A stretch of 64,000 nt of DNA, from the NCBI RefSeq assembly GCF_040939455.1, contig NC_134104.1, positions 144,620,501 to 144,684,500 of the forward strand. The letters are read 5' to 3'. The DNA is from Microcebus murinus (Eukaryota > Chordata > Mammalia > Primates > Cheirogaleidae). The position numbers and the translations under genes were made by a program. This document shows, piece by piece, positions 12,079 through 23,661 of this stretch (position 1 is the first letter of the stretch; each line of letters opens with the position of its first letter). The notes under the pieces are model-generated. The model made no database searches. It was not told where the DNA came from and was given only the letters and a program-made list of their open reading frames with translations.

Positions 12079-12335
12079 ACTCTGCTTTCAGCTGGGATCC
12101 CCCAGTTACTTCGTGTAACCAGCTGTGACTGTGGGGTCCTGCAACCTGTACCCAATAGCCATGCCCCTTCCCAAGGCAGTCGCCTCCCTGGAATAATAAT
12201 CGCAATTCATATTTGAAATTTAATAAAATAGTAAAAAGGAAGCTAGGTCTTCTTTTTCTTCCTTATGTCCCTTTTCATTTTTTCTTCTATTTCTCCTCCT
12301 CCCCCCTTCCCCCAATCTTGTATCAAGAGCAAAAG

Positions 12336-12560
12336 GACAGCGAAAAGAGTCTTGGTTTGGAGTCTGACCAGGCTGGTTGGAATCTCAGCCTTGTCTGGTT
12401 TGCAGCGGGGCCTTGGGCAAGTTACCTAACCTGTCTGAGCTGCTGCTCACCTGTCCAGGGAGGGCAGTCCCTCTCCCTCAGGAGCGACTCTGGGCTCTCA
12501 GAGAGATCATGCTGAGAAATGCCCAGCATGTGCCTGGCACACAGCAGCCACTCACCAGTG
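12336..12560 (+). mobile_element. MIR SINE
   Basis: Typical MIR word order is kept: a gtttggagtctgaccaggctgg-type start, ggccttgggcaagttaccta in the core, then the 3' words catgtgcctggcacacagc. It is an ancient tRNA-derived SINE in sense orientation. Confidence 0.75.
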
Positions 12561-12899
12561 TCACCTCCCTTGTGTTCACCTATCCAGAATGGCCTCACAG
12601 GAGTCGCCATTCTGAGCTTTCTCCCCCCCCCCCACCCCCGGGGGATGCCTTATGTGGACGTGCTGCAGCCAGAGTCATCGCAAGAGCGTGCATGATGTGT
12701 GCAGTGGCAGGGCTGGCCGGGCCTCTCCTGGGCTCGGCTGTCCGTGGGTGATCGGTGATCTCTCCAGGTGGGAAATAGCTGCCAAGTCCCAGCACCCCCA
12801 TTCGTGGCTGCAGTGCTCTAAAACTTCTCTGGTCCAGTTTTCATGGAATAAGCACTTATAAAAGTAGCACATGCAACAGGGGCCCCACCCTTATCCCCT

Positions 12900-13260
12900 C
12901 AGCGCTCACTTGCCCACACACCCACTGCACTGCTTCTAGCTCCCTGCGCCTGCTGGGGCTTACTCTGGCCAGAGCCATTCACCTGCACGACAGGGCAGGT
13001 GCCAGGGTACTCACGGCCCCTCCCAACAGCAGCTCTGGGAACCAGCGGGTAAAGGCCCGGCTCCCACACCCTCAGCTGGGAAGACGGACACTGCCTCCCA
13101 GAGCCTCACCGTGAGACTGAGCCCCGCTGCCTACAGCACGACCCTCTTGGGTCACATGCATTTTATTTTCTATCCCCTCCTGTCTCCCTTCTCCACTCCC
13201 TACTGCTGTTTCCTGGGGTTGCCTCCCAAATAAACTACTTGCTCTCACATCTCTGTGAGC
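12900..13260 (+). mobile_element. Possible old LTR 3' portion
   Basis: The run ending tgcctcccaaataaactactt followed by gctctcac looks like the polyadenylation region and R/U5 of an old mammalian LTR. The sequence before it (gggaaccagcgggtaaaggc, tgagactgagccc) is consistent in style. I cannot name the family, and no coding sequence is attached. Confidence 0.35.
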
Positions 13261-13438
13261 GGATCACAGCCAAGACAATAGAGTGTGCCCTGTGGCTCTG
13301 TACAGGGACCACAAACAGAACTGAGGACGATAAGGTGCCCACTGCCCTTGGAGACTCAACTCTAAGGTGGAGCAGAGAAAGCCCGCTGCCAGGTAACTGG
13401 CGTGGCCAGCGTTCATTCATTCTCCTCTCCCCGCACAG

Positions 13439-13528
13439 TGGCAACGTGGAGCGCTCCGGATCTCTGCACGACAACACGCTCGTCCTGACGGTGCCGCTGA
13501 TGCACGAAGTGGACACATCCATCACCGG
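13439..13528 (+). CDS. ITGA9: ITGA9 coding exon 3 of 8 in window (calf-1/calf-2 junction)
   Basis: The first base completes a serine codon. The exon then encodes GNVERSGSLHDNTLVLTVPL and MHEVDTSIT, and ends with GG of a split glycine codon (about residues 745-775). It joins the calf-1 and calf-2 sandwiches. The acceptor is ccgcacag and the donor gtgagt, phase 2 on both sides; 90 nt keeps the frame. HDNTLV is not an N-glycosylation sequon. Confidence 0.96.
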
Positions 13529-15649
13529 GTGAGTAGCTGGTCCTGAGTTGCCAAAACGCAGGGGTGCCCTCCAGTGGAACCCTGGGCTTCTCTGGTGTGT
13601 GTAGCCTGGCCAGGAGCCAGGGGCTCTGCCCCTCCCCGGCCTTCCTCCCAGCCTGGAAAAGCAGAATGAAGCTTTAACTGCAGTGACGGGCACCCTCCTC
13701 ACTCCTTGTTTCCTCCTCTGTCGCAGCTACCCACCCACCTGGTAGATAACAGAGAAGTCTGATGACAAGTTTAAGCCCCATCGTTTCTTTGAATGTTCTG
13801 TCCACCTTTATATGCATGTATTCCTCCCCCCGCCTCACCCACCCCTCCAGAATGCCACATGGTTGGTAGCAGGCAGTGTGTCGTTCCTGGGATTAAAATC
13901 TCAGCCAGAAGCTTCTGGGCCAGAGGTTACAGCCAGATGTGTCCCAAGCCCCGGCTCACAGGAGGGACGCCTTTCTGATTAGCTTCACAGCCTGCGCTGG
14001 CTTTGCTCGTTTCTGTTAGCTCCTTCTGCAGAGCCAGAGGCTGTTTTGCCTGATGTCTGTGACGGTCTGGGCCAGGCAGGTAACCACCACGACAGCCCCG
14101 CCGTCTGTCCGGTGGAAGTCCACGGCCGCTCAGTGCTGCTGGGATCCTTGGAAAGCAGGGCTGTGGCTGCGGTCTGTGGGGACCTGAAACAGCCCGGGTC
14201 GGTTTTCAGCCAAAGCCCGGGCCTAGAAAAATGAGAACTCAGTTCCTGTTTCCAGCTTCAGAAAACAGAGCGCATACCTCCTTGATAGTGGAAAAAAAGA
14301 TTTGCACAATTAGTTTAGATCAAATGAAGACCCATTGAACCCTGGACTCAAACGCAAGCTGAACTTTCTGGAGGTTCACAGTTTCTCATTTTTCGGTTTT
14401 CAAGTGCTCCTGGGTCCTGGCCTTGGCTAGAATTGGAAAGTCGGTCTCTGCAGGAGGAGCCATCCCTGCGCTGGGAGCCAGCGGGAGGGATCTCTGGGCT
14501 TTCCTGCTCCTGGGCTCTTGGCATTTTTGATCATGTGTTTCTTAGACATGAGGTACTGGTGGAATATGTTTGCAAAATAGCATATTTTTGCCTCTGTTCA
14601 CAACTCTATTTTTAACTGTGTAGTTTATTTACTTGTCTCATCAGAGGCGCAGTGAGAATGTGCCCGGAACCAAGCCCTATCCTTGGGGACGAAGAGAAAA
14701 CACTCCCCCACACGCATACTTGATCTTGCTGAGCCTTAGGAGACCTCATTGTGAGGTGTTAACAGCCCCTGATGAAGCCACCAGTTAAACAAACAAGTCT
14801 ACCTCTGATCTTGTCAGGAATCTAAAACAGTGCTTGCCATTTGATAACCTGAACTCACTACCTTATAAAAATAATGCACTTAAATTGAAAATAGGTGAGT
14901 TGCTGTCCATTTAGACTCAGTCTCCAAAATCATACGTTGTTGTGTGTAGGTAGGTGAGTGGCTTCTAGCATCCAGAATTTGTTATTTGTCTGAGAGTGTC
15001 GGTCTGAGCTTCGTTGCTTCTCGGGGATTTGTTCCTACGAGCAATGTTGAAGGCAGTGCTACAAACTGAGCTTGAATTCTTATCCCCTCTGATGTGGCCG
15101 CTGTTTGAAATCTGAGGGAAAATGCTGTCATTGAACAGACTCAGCTTTCAAATACCTAATTTCTAGTCACCCTGGTAGTCTGACAAATTTAAGTTTTTTT
15201 AAAAATGAATTTGTCACAGAATGGGGTTTGTTTGCCAAATATGTAATTCATTTATATTTATTTTTTAAAGTTTATCATCCTCTTCTTTGATCCATAAAAT
15301 GTTTCTTAAAAGGCAAGACAGAAAATGTATATTTGTATAATCCAGTTTTAAAAAAGAAATCAAAGCCATCATGGTCTTCCTTCTCATTTTATAAATGTCA
15401 TCCCACCACATATTTCTCTATGTGGCTTGTTGATATGACCTAAGAAGTCACTGCTAGAGATGTGTGTTCAGAAAGCACGGTCTGGCCGAGTCCATCCACA
15501 GGAAAGGGAAGAAGCAGTGGCAGAAGGAAAGCCTTTGGTGGGAGACTGGATTCCACAGAGACAAATGTTTGGGGTTTTCGGGACGGCAGGGACCACAAGT
15601 GCTCGACTGTGGGCTGGGATGACAGATCCCACATGCTTTCCTCTTTCAG
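13529..15649. other. ITGA9: ITGA9 intron, 2.1 kb
   Basis: Phase-2 intron, donor gtgagt and acceptor ctctttcag. The 5' half is GC-rich and the 3' half (about 14700-15430) is AT-rich. I see no recognisable transposon or other feature in it. Confidence 0.9.
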
Positions 15650-15758
15650 AATCACGTCTCCAACCTCCTTCGTGTACGGCGAGTCTGTGGACGCGTCCAA
15701 CTTCGTTCAGCTGGATGACTTGGAGTGTCATTTTCAGCCCATCAACGTCACCCTTCAG
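15650..15758 (+). CDS. ITGA9: ITGA9 coding exon 4 of 8 in window (calf-2)
   Basis: The first base completes the glycine codon. The exon then encodes 36 residues: ITSPTSFVYGESVDASNFVQ, then LDDLECHFQPINVTLQ (about 776-811). The PTSFVYG word is shared with the alpha-4 chain and marks the start of calf-2. INVT holds an N-glycosylation sequon. The donor is gtacct, weaker than the other donors here, in phase 0. The frame stays open past the donor for 92 codons, to the stop at 16035-16037, so intron retention would add a long missense tail rather than an immediate stop. Confidence 0.96.
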
Positions 15759-15888
15759 GTACCTGCTCCGGGAGACCACCTCTGTCACGGGGGGATGACA
15801 GAACAGCCCATGGGATGGGTCTCCTACACAAAGACAGCTACAGGGCCAGGCTCTTTTCAGGAGAAACGCTTCCCAGCCAGGTTGGCTG

Positions 15889-15910
15889 GTGTGTGCGTGT
15901 GCGTGTGCGT

Positions 15911-15941
<31 letters not shown>
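15889..15941. repeat. GTGTGC/GT microsatellite near exon donor
   Basis: Five GTGTGC-type units run into about nine GT units. The tract begins 131 bp downstream of the calf-2 exon donor. Compound repeats of this kind are usually length-polymorphic. Confidence 0.95.
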
Positions 15942-16430
15942 ATCTGTAACCACACACAGAATGGATCCCTTCCCCGTCTGGTACTCTGCTGGGCAGACCC
16001 CTCTGCTTTTCAAGACTCAGAAAGAGAACTCCCATGATGAACCTCAGTTTGTCAGTCTTCCCCAAGAGGGCCTCTGGTGGTTGAGGTCTAGGCCCAGCCC
16101 AAACAGTCCCATGAGGACCCCCTTTTCTGTTCTTCATCGTTCTGCACCTTCCAGGCAAGGGTGCCTCAGAGGATTTGCCATGTCCCCTTCCTCCTGGGGT
16201 TGTCATGCTGACTCAGCCAGGAACCCCTGCCTCCCGCAGGGGACTGGCCTTTCAGAAGTGTATGTGTGACAGCAGAGCAGTGTGAGCATGGGTGGACCCC
16301 ATGGGAGGAAGCGAGGCACTCCTCACTGAGCCCTGGCTGGCCCACCCCAGCTGCACGGGCATTGCCTCCCACACGTCCACTTGGGATGGACCGTGGGCCT
16401 CTTGAAGGACCCTGTTCCTTCTCTTAACTG

Positions 16431-17085
<655 letters not shown>

Positions 17086-19579
17086 TTTTAGATGCGAATT
17101 CTCCAGCCAGTGCTCTTCAACCTGAGAGTCTTTGAACGTAAAGCCAGAAGGAACCTCAGCGTCATCTAGTCCATCCCCCTCAGTTGACAAATACAGGGAA
17201 ATGTGGGCCCAAGCAAGGAAGGACATGCTGAAGGTCCCAGCACTGGGAGAGGAGGGGCTGGGGCCACAACCCATGGGGCACTGACTGGGCCCCGTACGGC
17301 CCAGCACCCGGCCATGTGGAGGAAGTGAAGGAGAAGGAGATGGGCCCTTCTTGCCCCCAGTGCGCCAAAATCCGGATCTGGAAGTCACATCTCACCGCTC
17401 CCCAGTTCTAGCGCCCTGAGCTCTTCCCTGCCTCTTCCTTCCTTTCCCATGAAGAGGATGGTTTCCCACTCTGGCACTCACTGCTGTGGCCCAATAATTA
17501 TTATTTTCTTTCCCTGTGGCCTCTCCTAGATGGACTTAAGGGATGACAAATAATGACAGGGTGAGGGGCCAGAGACAGAGGCAGTAAAACATTTGTGGGC
17601 TCTGGCAGACAGCGGTCTTCCTCTCTCCAGAGTGTTCTCCCAGCAGCAGCCCTCAGGAGCCATGATGGATAACACATGTCCCCAGCCCGGGGAGGATGCG
17701 CCTCCCGACCAGCTAAGCCCCCGCTGTCACGCCCTGCCCCGGATTTACAGTAGGGAGAGGGAAAGACGGGGTTAGAGCTTGCTCTCCAGGCTGTGGCGTG
17801 GCTGCTGTGAGCAGCACTTCTGTGTTTCTGAATTGCTTCTAAGAATTAGTTTATTTTTTTCCCCTTTACTTTTTGTAATTGGATAGAAAACAGATAAAGA
17901 CCAGATGGATTTATTTCATTTTGGTAATTTATACTCTTTCCTACCCTTATATTTTTTGAGGTGTCTAAGAATAAAAAATACAGTCAAGAAGATTATTTAG
18001 ATTATTTAGAGGAGCTCGAATTACACAGACCTTGTAATGAAGATGATAAGGGTGTTGAAAGAAAGAGGCAAGAAGAATAGCAGTTATGTGAAAGATCCTG
18101 AATGTTATCACCCTCTGAACAAAAAGAAAGAGAGAAAGAAACCCCAGGGCATGCAATTTATCCTTCTAATTGTTGCTCTGAGTGTATTTTTACAGGGAGC
18201 TTAAAGTTTGGTATTCAAGCAAACGGCTTCCTTCACATCTGACCTGAAATAGGACCCGGGCTAGAGAATCTGGCCCTGGGGAATGAGTGATTGGCGTGCC
18301 CCTGAGATAAACTCTTTTGGAGATCCATCCCCTGAGGAAGTACGCAGTATTCAATCCAGAGTAGACAGAATCAGCTGGGTCTGAATGATTGATAGTGTTT
18401 GCCATCGATTATAAGGAGATCCCTCTGTATTAGCAAAGCATACCTTTTCCCTGAGAATTCTCTGACGCCTCAGTTATTGGTATAATTGTTGTTATTGTGG
18501 TCATCCTGCAAGAAGGTCACTGTCCAGGTTGGTGGTGATAATGACCAGGAGGTAGAAACAGTAGAGGACAAGAAGGCCAGAAATATGGAAAAAAAAAAAA
18601 AACCCTTCTGTATTTCCTTATTCTAGCAATACCATTCCTGCAGAAGAATACACAACTTTCCATAAGAACAGATCTTTCTATATCTTTTAGAATCTATGAT
18701 TCAACAAGCTACCTAGTTGTTTAAAAACTCCACTGCAGTTGCAGATGGAAGAAAGGCAGAAATACTAGTCTCGGGCTGCCTTCTGCATTTCATCACGGTT
18801 TTTTTAAGTGGAAATAAGAATAACTTTGTCAGCCATTGATGGGCTTTTTGGCATGAGGAGTCAAAGCATTTCTCCACCTGAAAAACAATGGTGAAAAATA
18901 ACATAGATGTTGCACATGAACCTCTGCAGAGAATCCAACATTAAGACATTTGTTAAAAATAAATACAGTAATGCCAGCTTTCCCATCCTCCTGGCTCTGA
19001 AGAATGAAATAGTGTAAAACAGAGTCCTTTCTTCTTTGCTCACCCCATTCGTGCTTGAATGGGGATTTCCCGGACATGTCAGGAGATTTCTTTTCAATTC
19101 TGTGCTCTCATGTTTCATTTCACATCAGTTATTTCAGTTGTGGTTCAATGCTCTTTCCTTTTCTTGTGTCTTAGGGGTGTTGTTTTGGTGATTTTTTTTT
19201 TTTTAATCAGGAGTTGGCAACAACCACTCCTCTGTTCTATCTTGTTTTTTTTTTAAATTTATTTATTCTTTGAAGCCAAACCAACTTATTACAAATAAAG
19301 ACATAGTTTTCTAGGCAAGAGCTGGCTGCAGCTAGATCCCTATACATGCTGTCGTGTGTGAAGAGGCCTTGGTTAGGTTTCCACCCCTTTTTTTGTGTCT
19401 TCGCCCTTCTGACCTCAACTTCCGAGATGGCCCTGAGGTTCAGAGAGTCCCTGAATTCTCTCTCTAGTCCCCAGGCCACCAAGCAGCATTTCACTTCTTT
19501 CTTCCTCTCTCCTACTTACTTCCTACTCAACTTTGTTTTTACTTTTTAACTGACAGATAGAATTATGTATGTTTTACTC

Positions 19580-19740
19580 ATCTTTTTAAAAATAACGTCT
19601 TCATTGAGATACTACTGTGTTCCTTAAAGTTCACGTTGAACGTGCACAATTCAATCATTTTAGTATGTTTACAGAGTTGAACAACCATCATCATCATCTA
19701 ATTTTAGAACATCTGTATCACCCCCCAAAAGAAACTCTGT
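19580..19740 (-). mobile_element. Old L1 relic
   Basis: Words such as cttcattgagatactactg, cgtgcacaattcaatcattt and acagagttgaacaaccatca are typical of antisense ancient L1 fragments. Boundaries are approximate. Confidence 0.55.
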
Positions 19741-19762
19741 GCACATCAGCAATCACTCCATA

Positions 19763-20568
19763 TATTAATTTTCTATTACCGTTGTAACAAATTCCCACAA
19801 AGTTAGTGGCATAAAACAACACAAATTTATTATCTTACAGTTCTAGAGGACAGAAGTCCAAAATGGGTCTCACTGGGCTAAAATCAACTGCCAGCATGGC
19901 TGCAGTCTTTCCTGGAGGCTCCAGGGGAGGACCAATTTCTTGCCTTTTTCAGCTTCTAGAGGCAGCTGCTCATGGCCGCCTTCCATCTGCAAAGCCAGCA
20001 GTGGCTGGTCAAATCTTTGCCATGATGCCATCTCTCTCGTTCCGACTCTCCTGCCTCCCTCTTCCCTATATAAGTGCCCTTGTAATTACAATGTGCAATA
20101 TCCTTGGATAATCCAAGATAACCTCTTTTATTTTTCATTTATGTTTTATTTTTTTGAGACAGACTCTCGCTCTGTTGCCCTGGCTAGAGGGCCGTGGCAT
20201 CAGCCTAGCTCACTGCAACCTCAAACTCCTGGGCTCAAGTGATCCCCCTGCCTTAGCCACCTGGGTAGCTGCACACACCACAGGCACACACCACCACACC
20301 CAGCTAATTTTTTTCTATTTTTAGTAGAAACGGGGTCTCACTCTTACTCAGGCTGGTCTCGAATTCCCGACCTCAAGCAGTCTTTCCTCCTTGGCCTCCC
20401 AGAGTGCTAGGATTACAGGCATGAGCCACCACCATGCCCAGCCCAGTAACCTCTTTATTTTAAGGTCACTTGATTAGCAACCTTAATTGCCCATTGGCAT
20501 GTAACATTCACAGTTTCCACAGATGAGGACATGGATATCTTTGGGGGCCAGTCACACTGCCTGTCACA
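19763..20568 (-). mobile_element. MLT1 MaLR LTR split by an Alu
   Basis: The right part (20446-20568) read on the minus strand gives the LTR start, with words for 'ggcccccaaagat' and 'gcaattaaggttgctaatc'. The left part ends with ttctattaccgttgtaac in plus orientation. The Alu at about 20135-20445 breaks it at the 'taacctcttta' duplication. It is a solo, non-coding retroviral-type LTR of the old MaLR group. Confidence 0.75.
20135..20445 (-). mobile_element. Alu SINE, copy 3
   Basis: Antisense Alu with Alu-typical words (ttgagacagactctcgctct, gattacaggcatgagccacc) and a diverged middle. The sequence taacctctttta/taacctcttta repeats at both sides as target duplication, inside an MLT1 LTR. Left boundary is approximate. 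Confidence 0.9.
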
Positions 20569-21015
20569 TTCCCTTTCCTCCCTACCCCCAGCCCTGGGCA
20601 ACCACAATCTACTTTCTGGCTATACAGACCTACCCATCTGTTTTATTCACCTTCATATTTCATTTCTTCCTTGAGTTTCATGTTCATCTTTTCCTTTATC
20701 TCATTGCTCTTATTAGTCTCTCTGTGGCTACCAGCTTTTCCCTCATTTCTCAGGGAACTACTGGCTTCTGGAGACAATATGGAGAGATGGTAGGGAAGAT
20801 AAGAGGCGTAAGATTTTCTAGAATCAAATGCTAAGACAGAAAAGAGATGCACAGATATCATCAAACAATATTAGCAAGTGAGGAGCTGCCAATTGCCTAG
20901 GAACCAAATCAGCTGACTGGTGCAATAAAAATAGACCTTCCTATAAGAAAGATCTACTTTGTCTATGAGGGTCTCTGTTACCTCAAACTGTCAAAGGAAA
21001 GAGGTTGGACCAGCT

Positions 21016-21218
21016 CAGGGGTTCTTACAGGGTAGTTCCTGGGTCAGCAGCAGCAGCATCTTCTGAGAACTTGTTAGGAATGCAAATCCTCCAGCCCCAT
21101 CCTAGCCCTACTGCGACAGAAACTCTGGGCATGACTCCCGCCACATGCCCCCACTCTGTGTTTTTAGCAAGTCCCTCAGATGATTCTGACATTATGTTAA
21201 AAACTTGAGAACCATTAG
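21016..21218 (+). mobile_element. MER5A hAT-Charlie MITE
   Basis: It starts caggggttcttacagggtag, contains gagaacttgttaggaatgca and acagaaactctgggcatg, and ends acttgagaaccattag. The order and wording fit MER5A closely. An old, non-coding copy. Confidence 0.8.
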
Positions 21219-21558
21219 ACTAGATAACGATGTCTGAGTTCCCACCAAATGTAACAGGGTATGAGTAAATTTCTAGGTATGCGAAAAGAAATATAATTTT
21301 TAGTAGGAAGAAAGAAGATAAGAAAATGCTAGAAGGGAATAAGGTAATTTGAAAGTTTAAGGTTTTTAAGTAGATATTAGAAGGATTTCAATTTTGTTGA
21401 AATTTCCCATCCTTCAATATTTTACTTCAAGTCCTGACCTTCCAGATTCAAACCCTAGAGTATAGGATTTCAAAGAATCTTGTAGTGTAATTGCATGACG
21501 GGACATGAAGATCTGTTATTTTCCCTTAAAACTTGCTGTGTGTGTTCCACACCCACAG

Positions 21559-21666
21559 GTCTACAACACTGGTCCGAGCACCCTTCCTGCGTCATCTCTC
21601 AGCATCTCCTTCCCCAATCGACTGTCGTCTGGTGGCGCAGAGATGTTTCATATCCAGGAAATGATG
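21559..21666 (+). CDS. ITGA9: ITGA9 coding exon 5 of 8 in window (calf-2)
   Basis: The exon encodes 36 residues, VYNTGPSTLPASSLSISFPN then RLSSGGAEMFHIQEMM (about 812-847), part of the calf-2 sandwich. The acceptor is acccacag and the donor gtgagt; both boundaries are phase 0. The frame closes shortly after the donor, so an unspliced transcript would be truncated here. FPNRLS is not a glycosylation sequon. Confidence 0.96.
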
Positions 21667-22559
21667 GTGAGTTCCCTGCTGCTTTCAGACTTGAGCCAGC
21701 GCACTCGGATTTTGGATTCCACCTCACCCTGATGTTCACCCTTGGGGCCCAGAAAAGCTAACTCATTCTGCACTTGGGAAACATATCTGGGAAAGCTGGG
21801 GGACGTGTGATACCTGAATTTCCGCATTGAGACAGTTTGGTTAATGCCATAGGAAGTCCTCTTTGAGGATCGAAAAGGGTTGGTTATGAATCCAACTCCT
21901 GAGATGGACTTTTCTGGATCTGGGAACCTCTGGCAGCTGTCTGCAGTCTAGTGTGTGTCTGAGTGCATTTAGCTGAGAAGATCTGCAGCATTCATAAAGA
22001 TTGTCAAAGGGCTACTGATACCTAAAGATAAAGGACATAAGTGTAGGTTGAAACTCCAGTTTATATGCAGAATATGCAACTCTACCTGATCCTGAGTCAA
22101 GTATAGATGATGTTTTTCCCAAGGGAAGCTTGATAACTGTATGTGACCATTGCTGCCCATCTCTTTGAAACATTCTACTTGGCTTCCAGGACTTCACATT
22201 CTCTTGGTTTCACCTTTCTCACTGGCTTTTCTCCTAATCTTCCCAACTTCTAGAGGGCCCAGGCCCTCCTATATTCTACACCGGCTTCTAAGATCTCACC
22301 CAGACTCATGGCTTTAAATCCAGCCTGTGCTGACACCACCAAATTTTTCTCTCCAGTCCAGACCTTGGCCGTGAATTCCAGACCTTAATAGCCAACTGTC
22401 TTCAGGCCATCTCTATCTGGATGCCTAATAGGCATCTCAGTATTATCCAGAACTGAACTCTTGACAGTACCCTTCCACACCTGCTTCTCCCTCAACCTTC
22501 CCTGTCCCTGAAGAGGGCTGCTCCATCCTTTAGTTGCTCAGGTCAAAAACCTAGGGTCA

Positions 22560-23378
22560 TCCTTGATGCCTCTCTTTTCCCCCACACTTCACATCCAACC
22601 CGTGAGCAAACCTGATGTCTCCACCCTCACAACAAATCCAGAATGTTACCACTTTCTACACCTCCACATCCAGCACCCTGGTCTAAGGGGTCATCATCTG
22701 TCACCTGGGTTATTGCAGCAGTCCCCTCTCTGGGGTCCCTGCTTCTGCCCCAGTTCCTTGTAGTTCATTCTTGACCTAGCAGCAGAGTGATCCTTCCAAA
22801 ATATAAATCAATGCATGACAAATTTGGTTACATGAAAAAAAAAAAAAAAAAGAACAAAATATAAATCAAGTCATGTCACACCTCTGCTTAAACCCACCAG
22901 TGGCTTTTTTTCTTCCTACATCCCTCCAGAAGCTCTGCTGGCCTCATAGTCTATCACCTGTGGCTCTCTGACCTCATCTCTTCCTTCTCTTCCCCCCTCT
23001 GCACTAGCCTCATTTCCTCCTTGCTGGTCCTAGAGTACACTGGACACCCTCCCACCTCCAGAATTTTGCACTCCATCTTCTCCACCTGGGATGCCCTTCC
23101 CACAGCTATGCACGTGACCTCCCACCTCACCTCCTTCCGGTGCTTGCTCAGTTGTCACCTTTTCAGAGAGACCTCCCTGACCACCCTGTTTCCCAGCATG
23201 CCTCATCCCCCATTCCAGCTCGTATTTCACCATAACCCTTGTCACCAGCTGATGTCCCATCTATTTTCTTATTAGGCCAATTTATCTGCCTCCTCCCCAC
23301 CCTCTACAATATGAGGGCAGGGATTTCTTCCTGCCTGCTCACTGCTGTATCTCCAGGACCAAATGCAGTGTTTTGTGT
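22560..23378 (-). mobile_element. L2 LINE 3' region (antisense)
   Basis: The plus strand has the classic antisense L2 words: cacctctgcttaaacccacc, ctctctgacctcatctctt, tgggatgcccttcccacagc, tgtcaccttttcagagagac and ctccctgaccaccctgtttc. This is an ancient LINE remnant without a reading frame. A 44-bp poly(A) insertion sits at 22812-22855. Confidence 0.8.
22812..22855 (+). mobile_element. 44-bp poly(A) retro-insertion with 14-bp duplication
   Basis: A perfect 14-bp repeat, aaaatataaatcaa, stands at 22798-22811 and 22856-22869. Between them are 44 bases: 23 unique bases ending ttggttacatg, a run of 17 A and a short gaac end. Duplication plus poly(A) is the mark of L1-mediated retroposition, so this looks like an extremely 5'-truncated copy. 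The source RNA cannot be told from 23 bases. Confidence 0.75.
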
Positions 23379-23661
23379 CTTAGTCTGTTTGTGTTGCTAT
23401 CAAGGAATGGGAAAGGGAAGAAGGTGTATCACATGGTGAGAGAGGGAGCAAGGGACAGAGGATAGGTGCCAGGCTCTTGTAACCAACCAGCTCTCTCATG
23501 AACTAGTTGAGCCAGAACCCACTCATTATCGTGGGAGGGCACTAAGCCATTCATGAGGGATCCACCCCCGTGACCCAAACACCTTCCACCAGGCCCCACC
23601 TCCAACAGTGGGGATCAAATTTCAGCATGAGATTTGGAGGGGCAAACCATCCAAATGGTAT
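23378..23661 (-). mobile_element. MST-type MaLR LTR with internal deletion
   Basis: The plus strand reads ttagtctgtttgtgttgcta, then jumps to tcacatggtgagagagggag, gtgccaggctcttgtaacc, ttcatgagggatccaccccc and ccccacctccaacagtgggg. This is an antisense MST-like LTR lacking part of its 3' half. It is non-coding. Confidence 0.8.

Larger units (their letters stand above)
8667..13438. other. ITGA9: ITGA9 intron, 4.8 kb
   Basis: Phase-2 intron. It holds a perfect 105-bp tandem duplication (8863-9072), an old L1 3' relic (about 9519-9860), a MER5-like copy (10694-10872), a CTCF-like motif (12064-12078), a MIR (12336-12560) and an LTR-like end near 12900-13260. Between 9080-9500, 9870-10680 and 10900-12050 I see no nameable element apart from ordinary mammalian intron sequence. 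Confidence 0.85.

Noticed and set aside
13235..13702. 155-codon minus-strand open frame over an ITGA9 exon
   Set aside because: It is the shadow of a GC-rich coding exon and its flanks; no domain and no splice signals.
15462..15649. In-frame open sequence upstream of the calf-2 exon, suggesting a longer exon
   Set aside because: A clear acceptor (ctctttcag) at 15641-15649 and the split glycine codon fix the start at 15650; the upstream frame is only chance.
15468..16206. Minus-strand frames with HT/RT repeats near 15.9 kb
   Set aside because: Produced by translating the GT/GTGTGC microsatellite antisense; no support for a gene.
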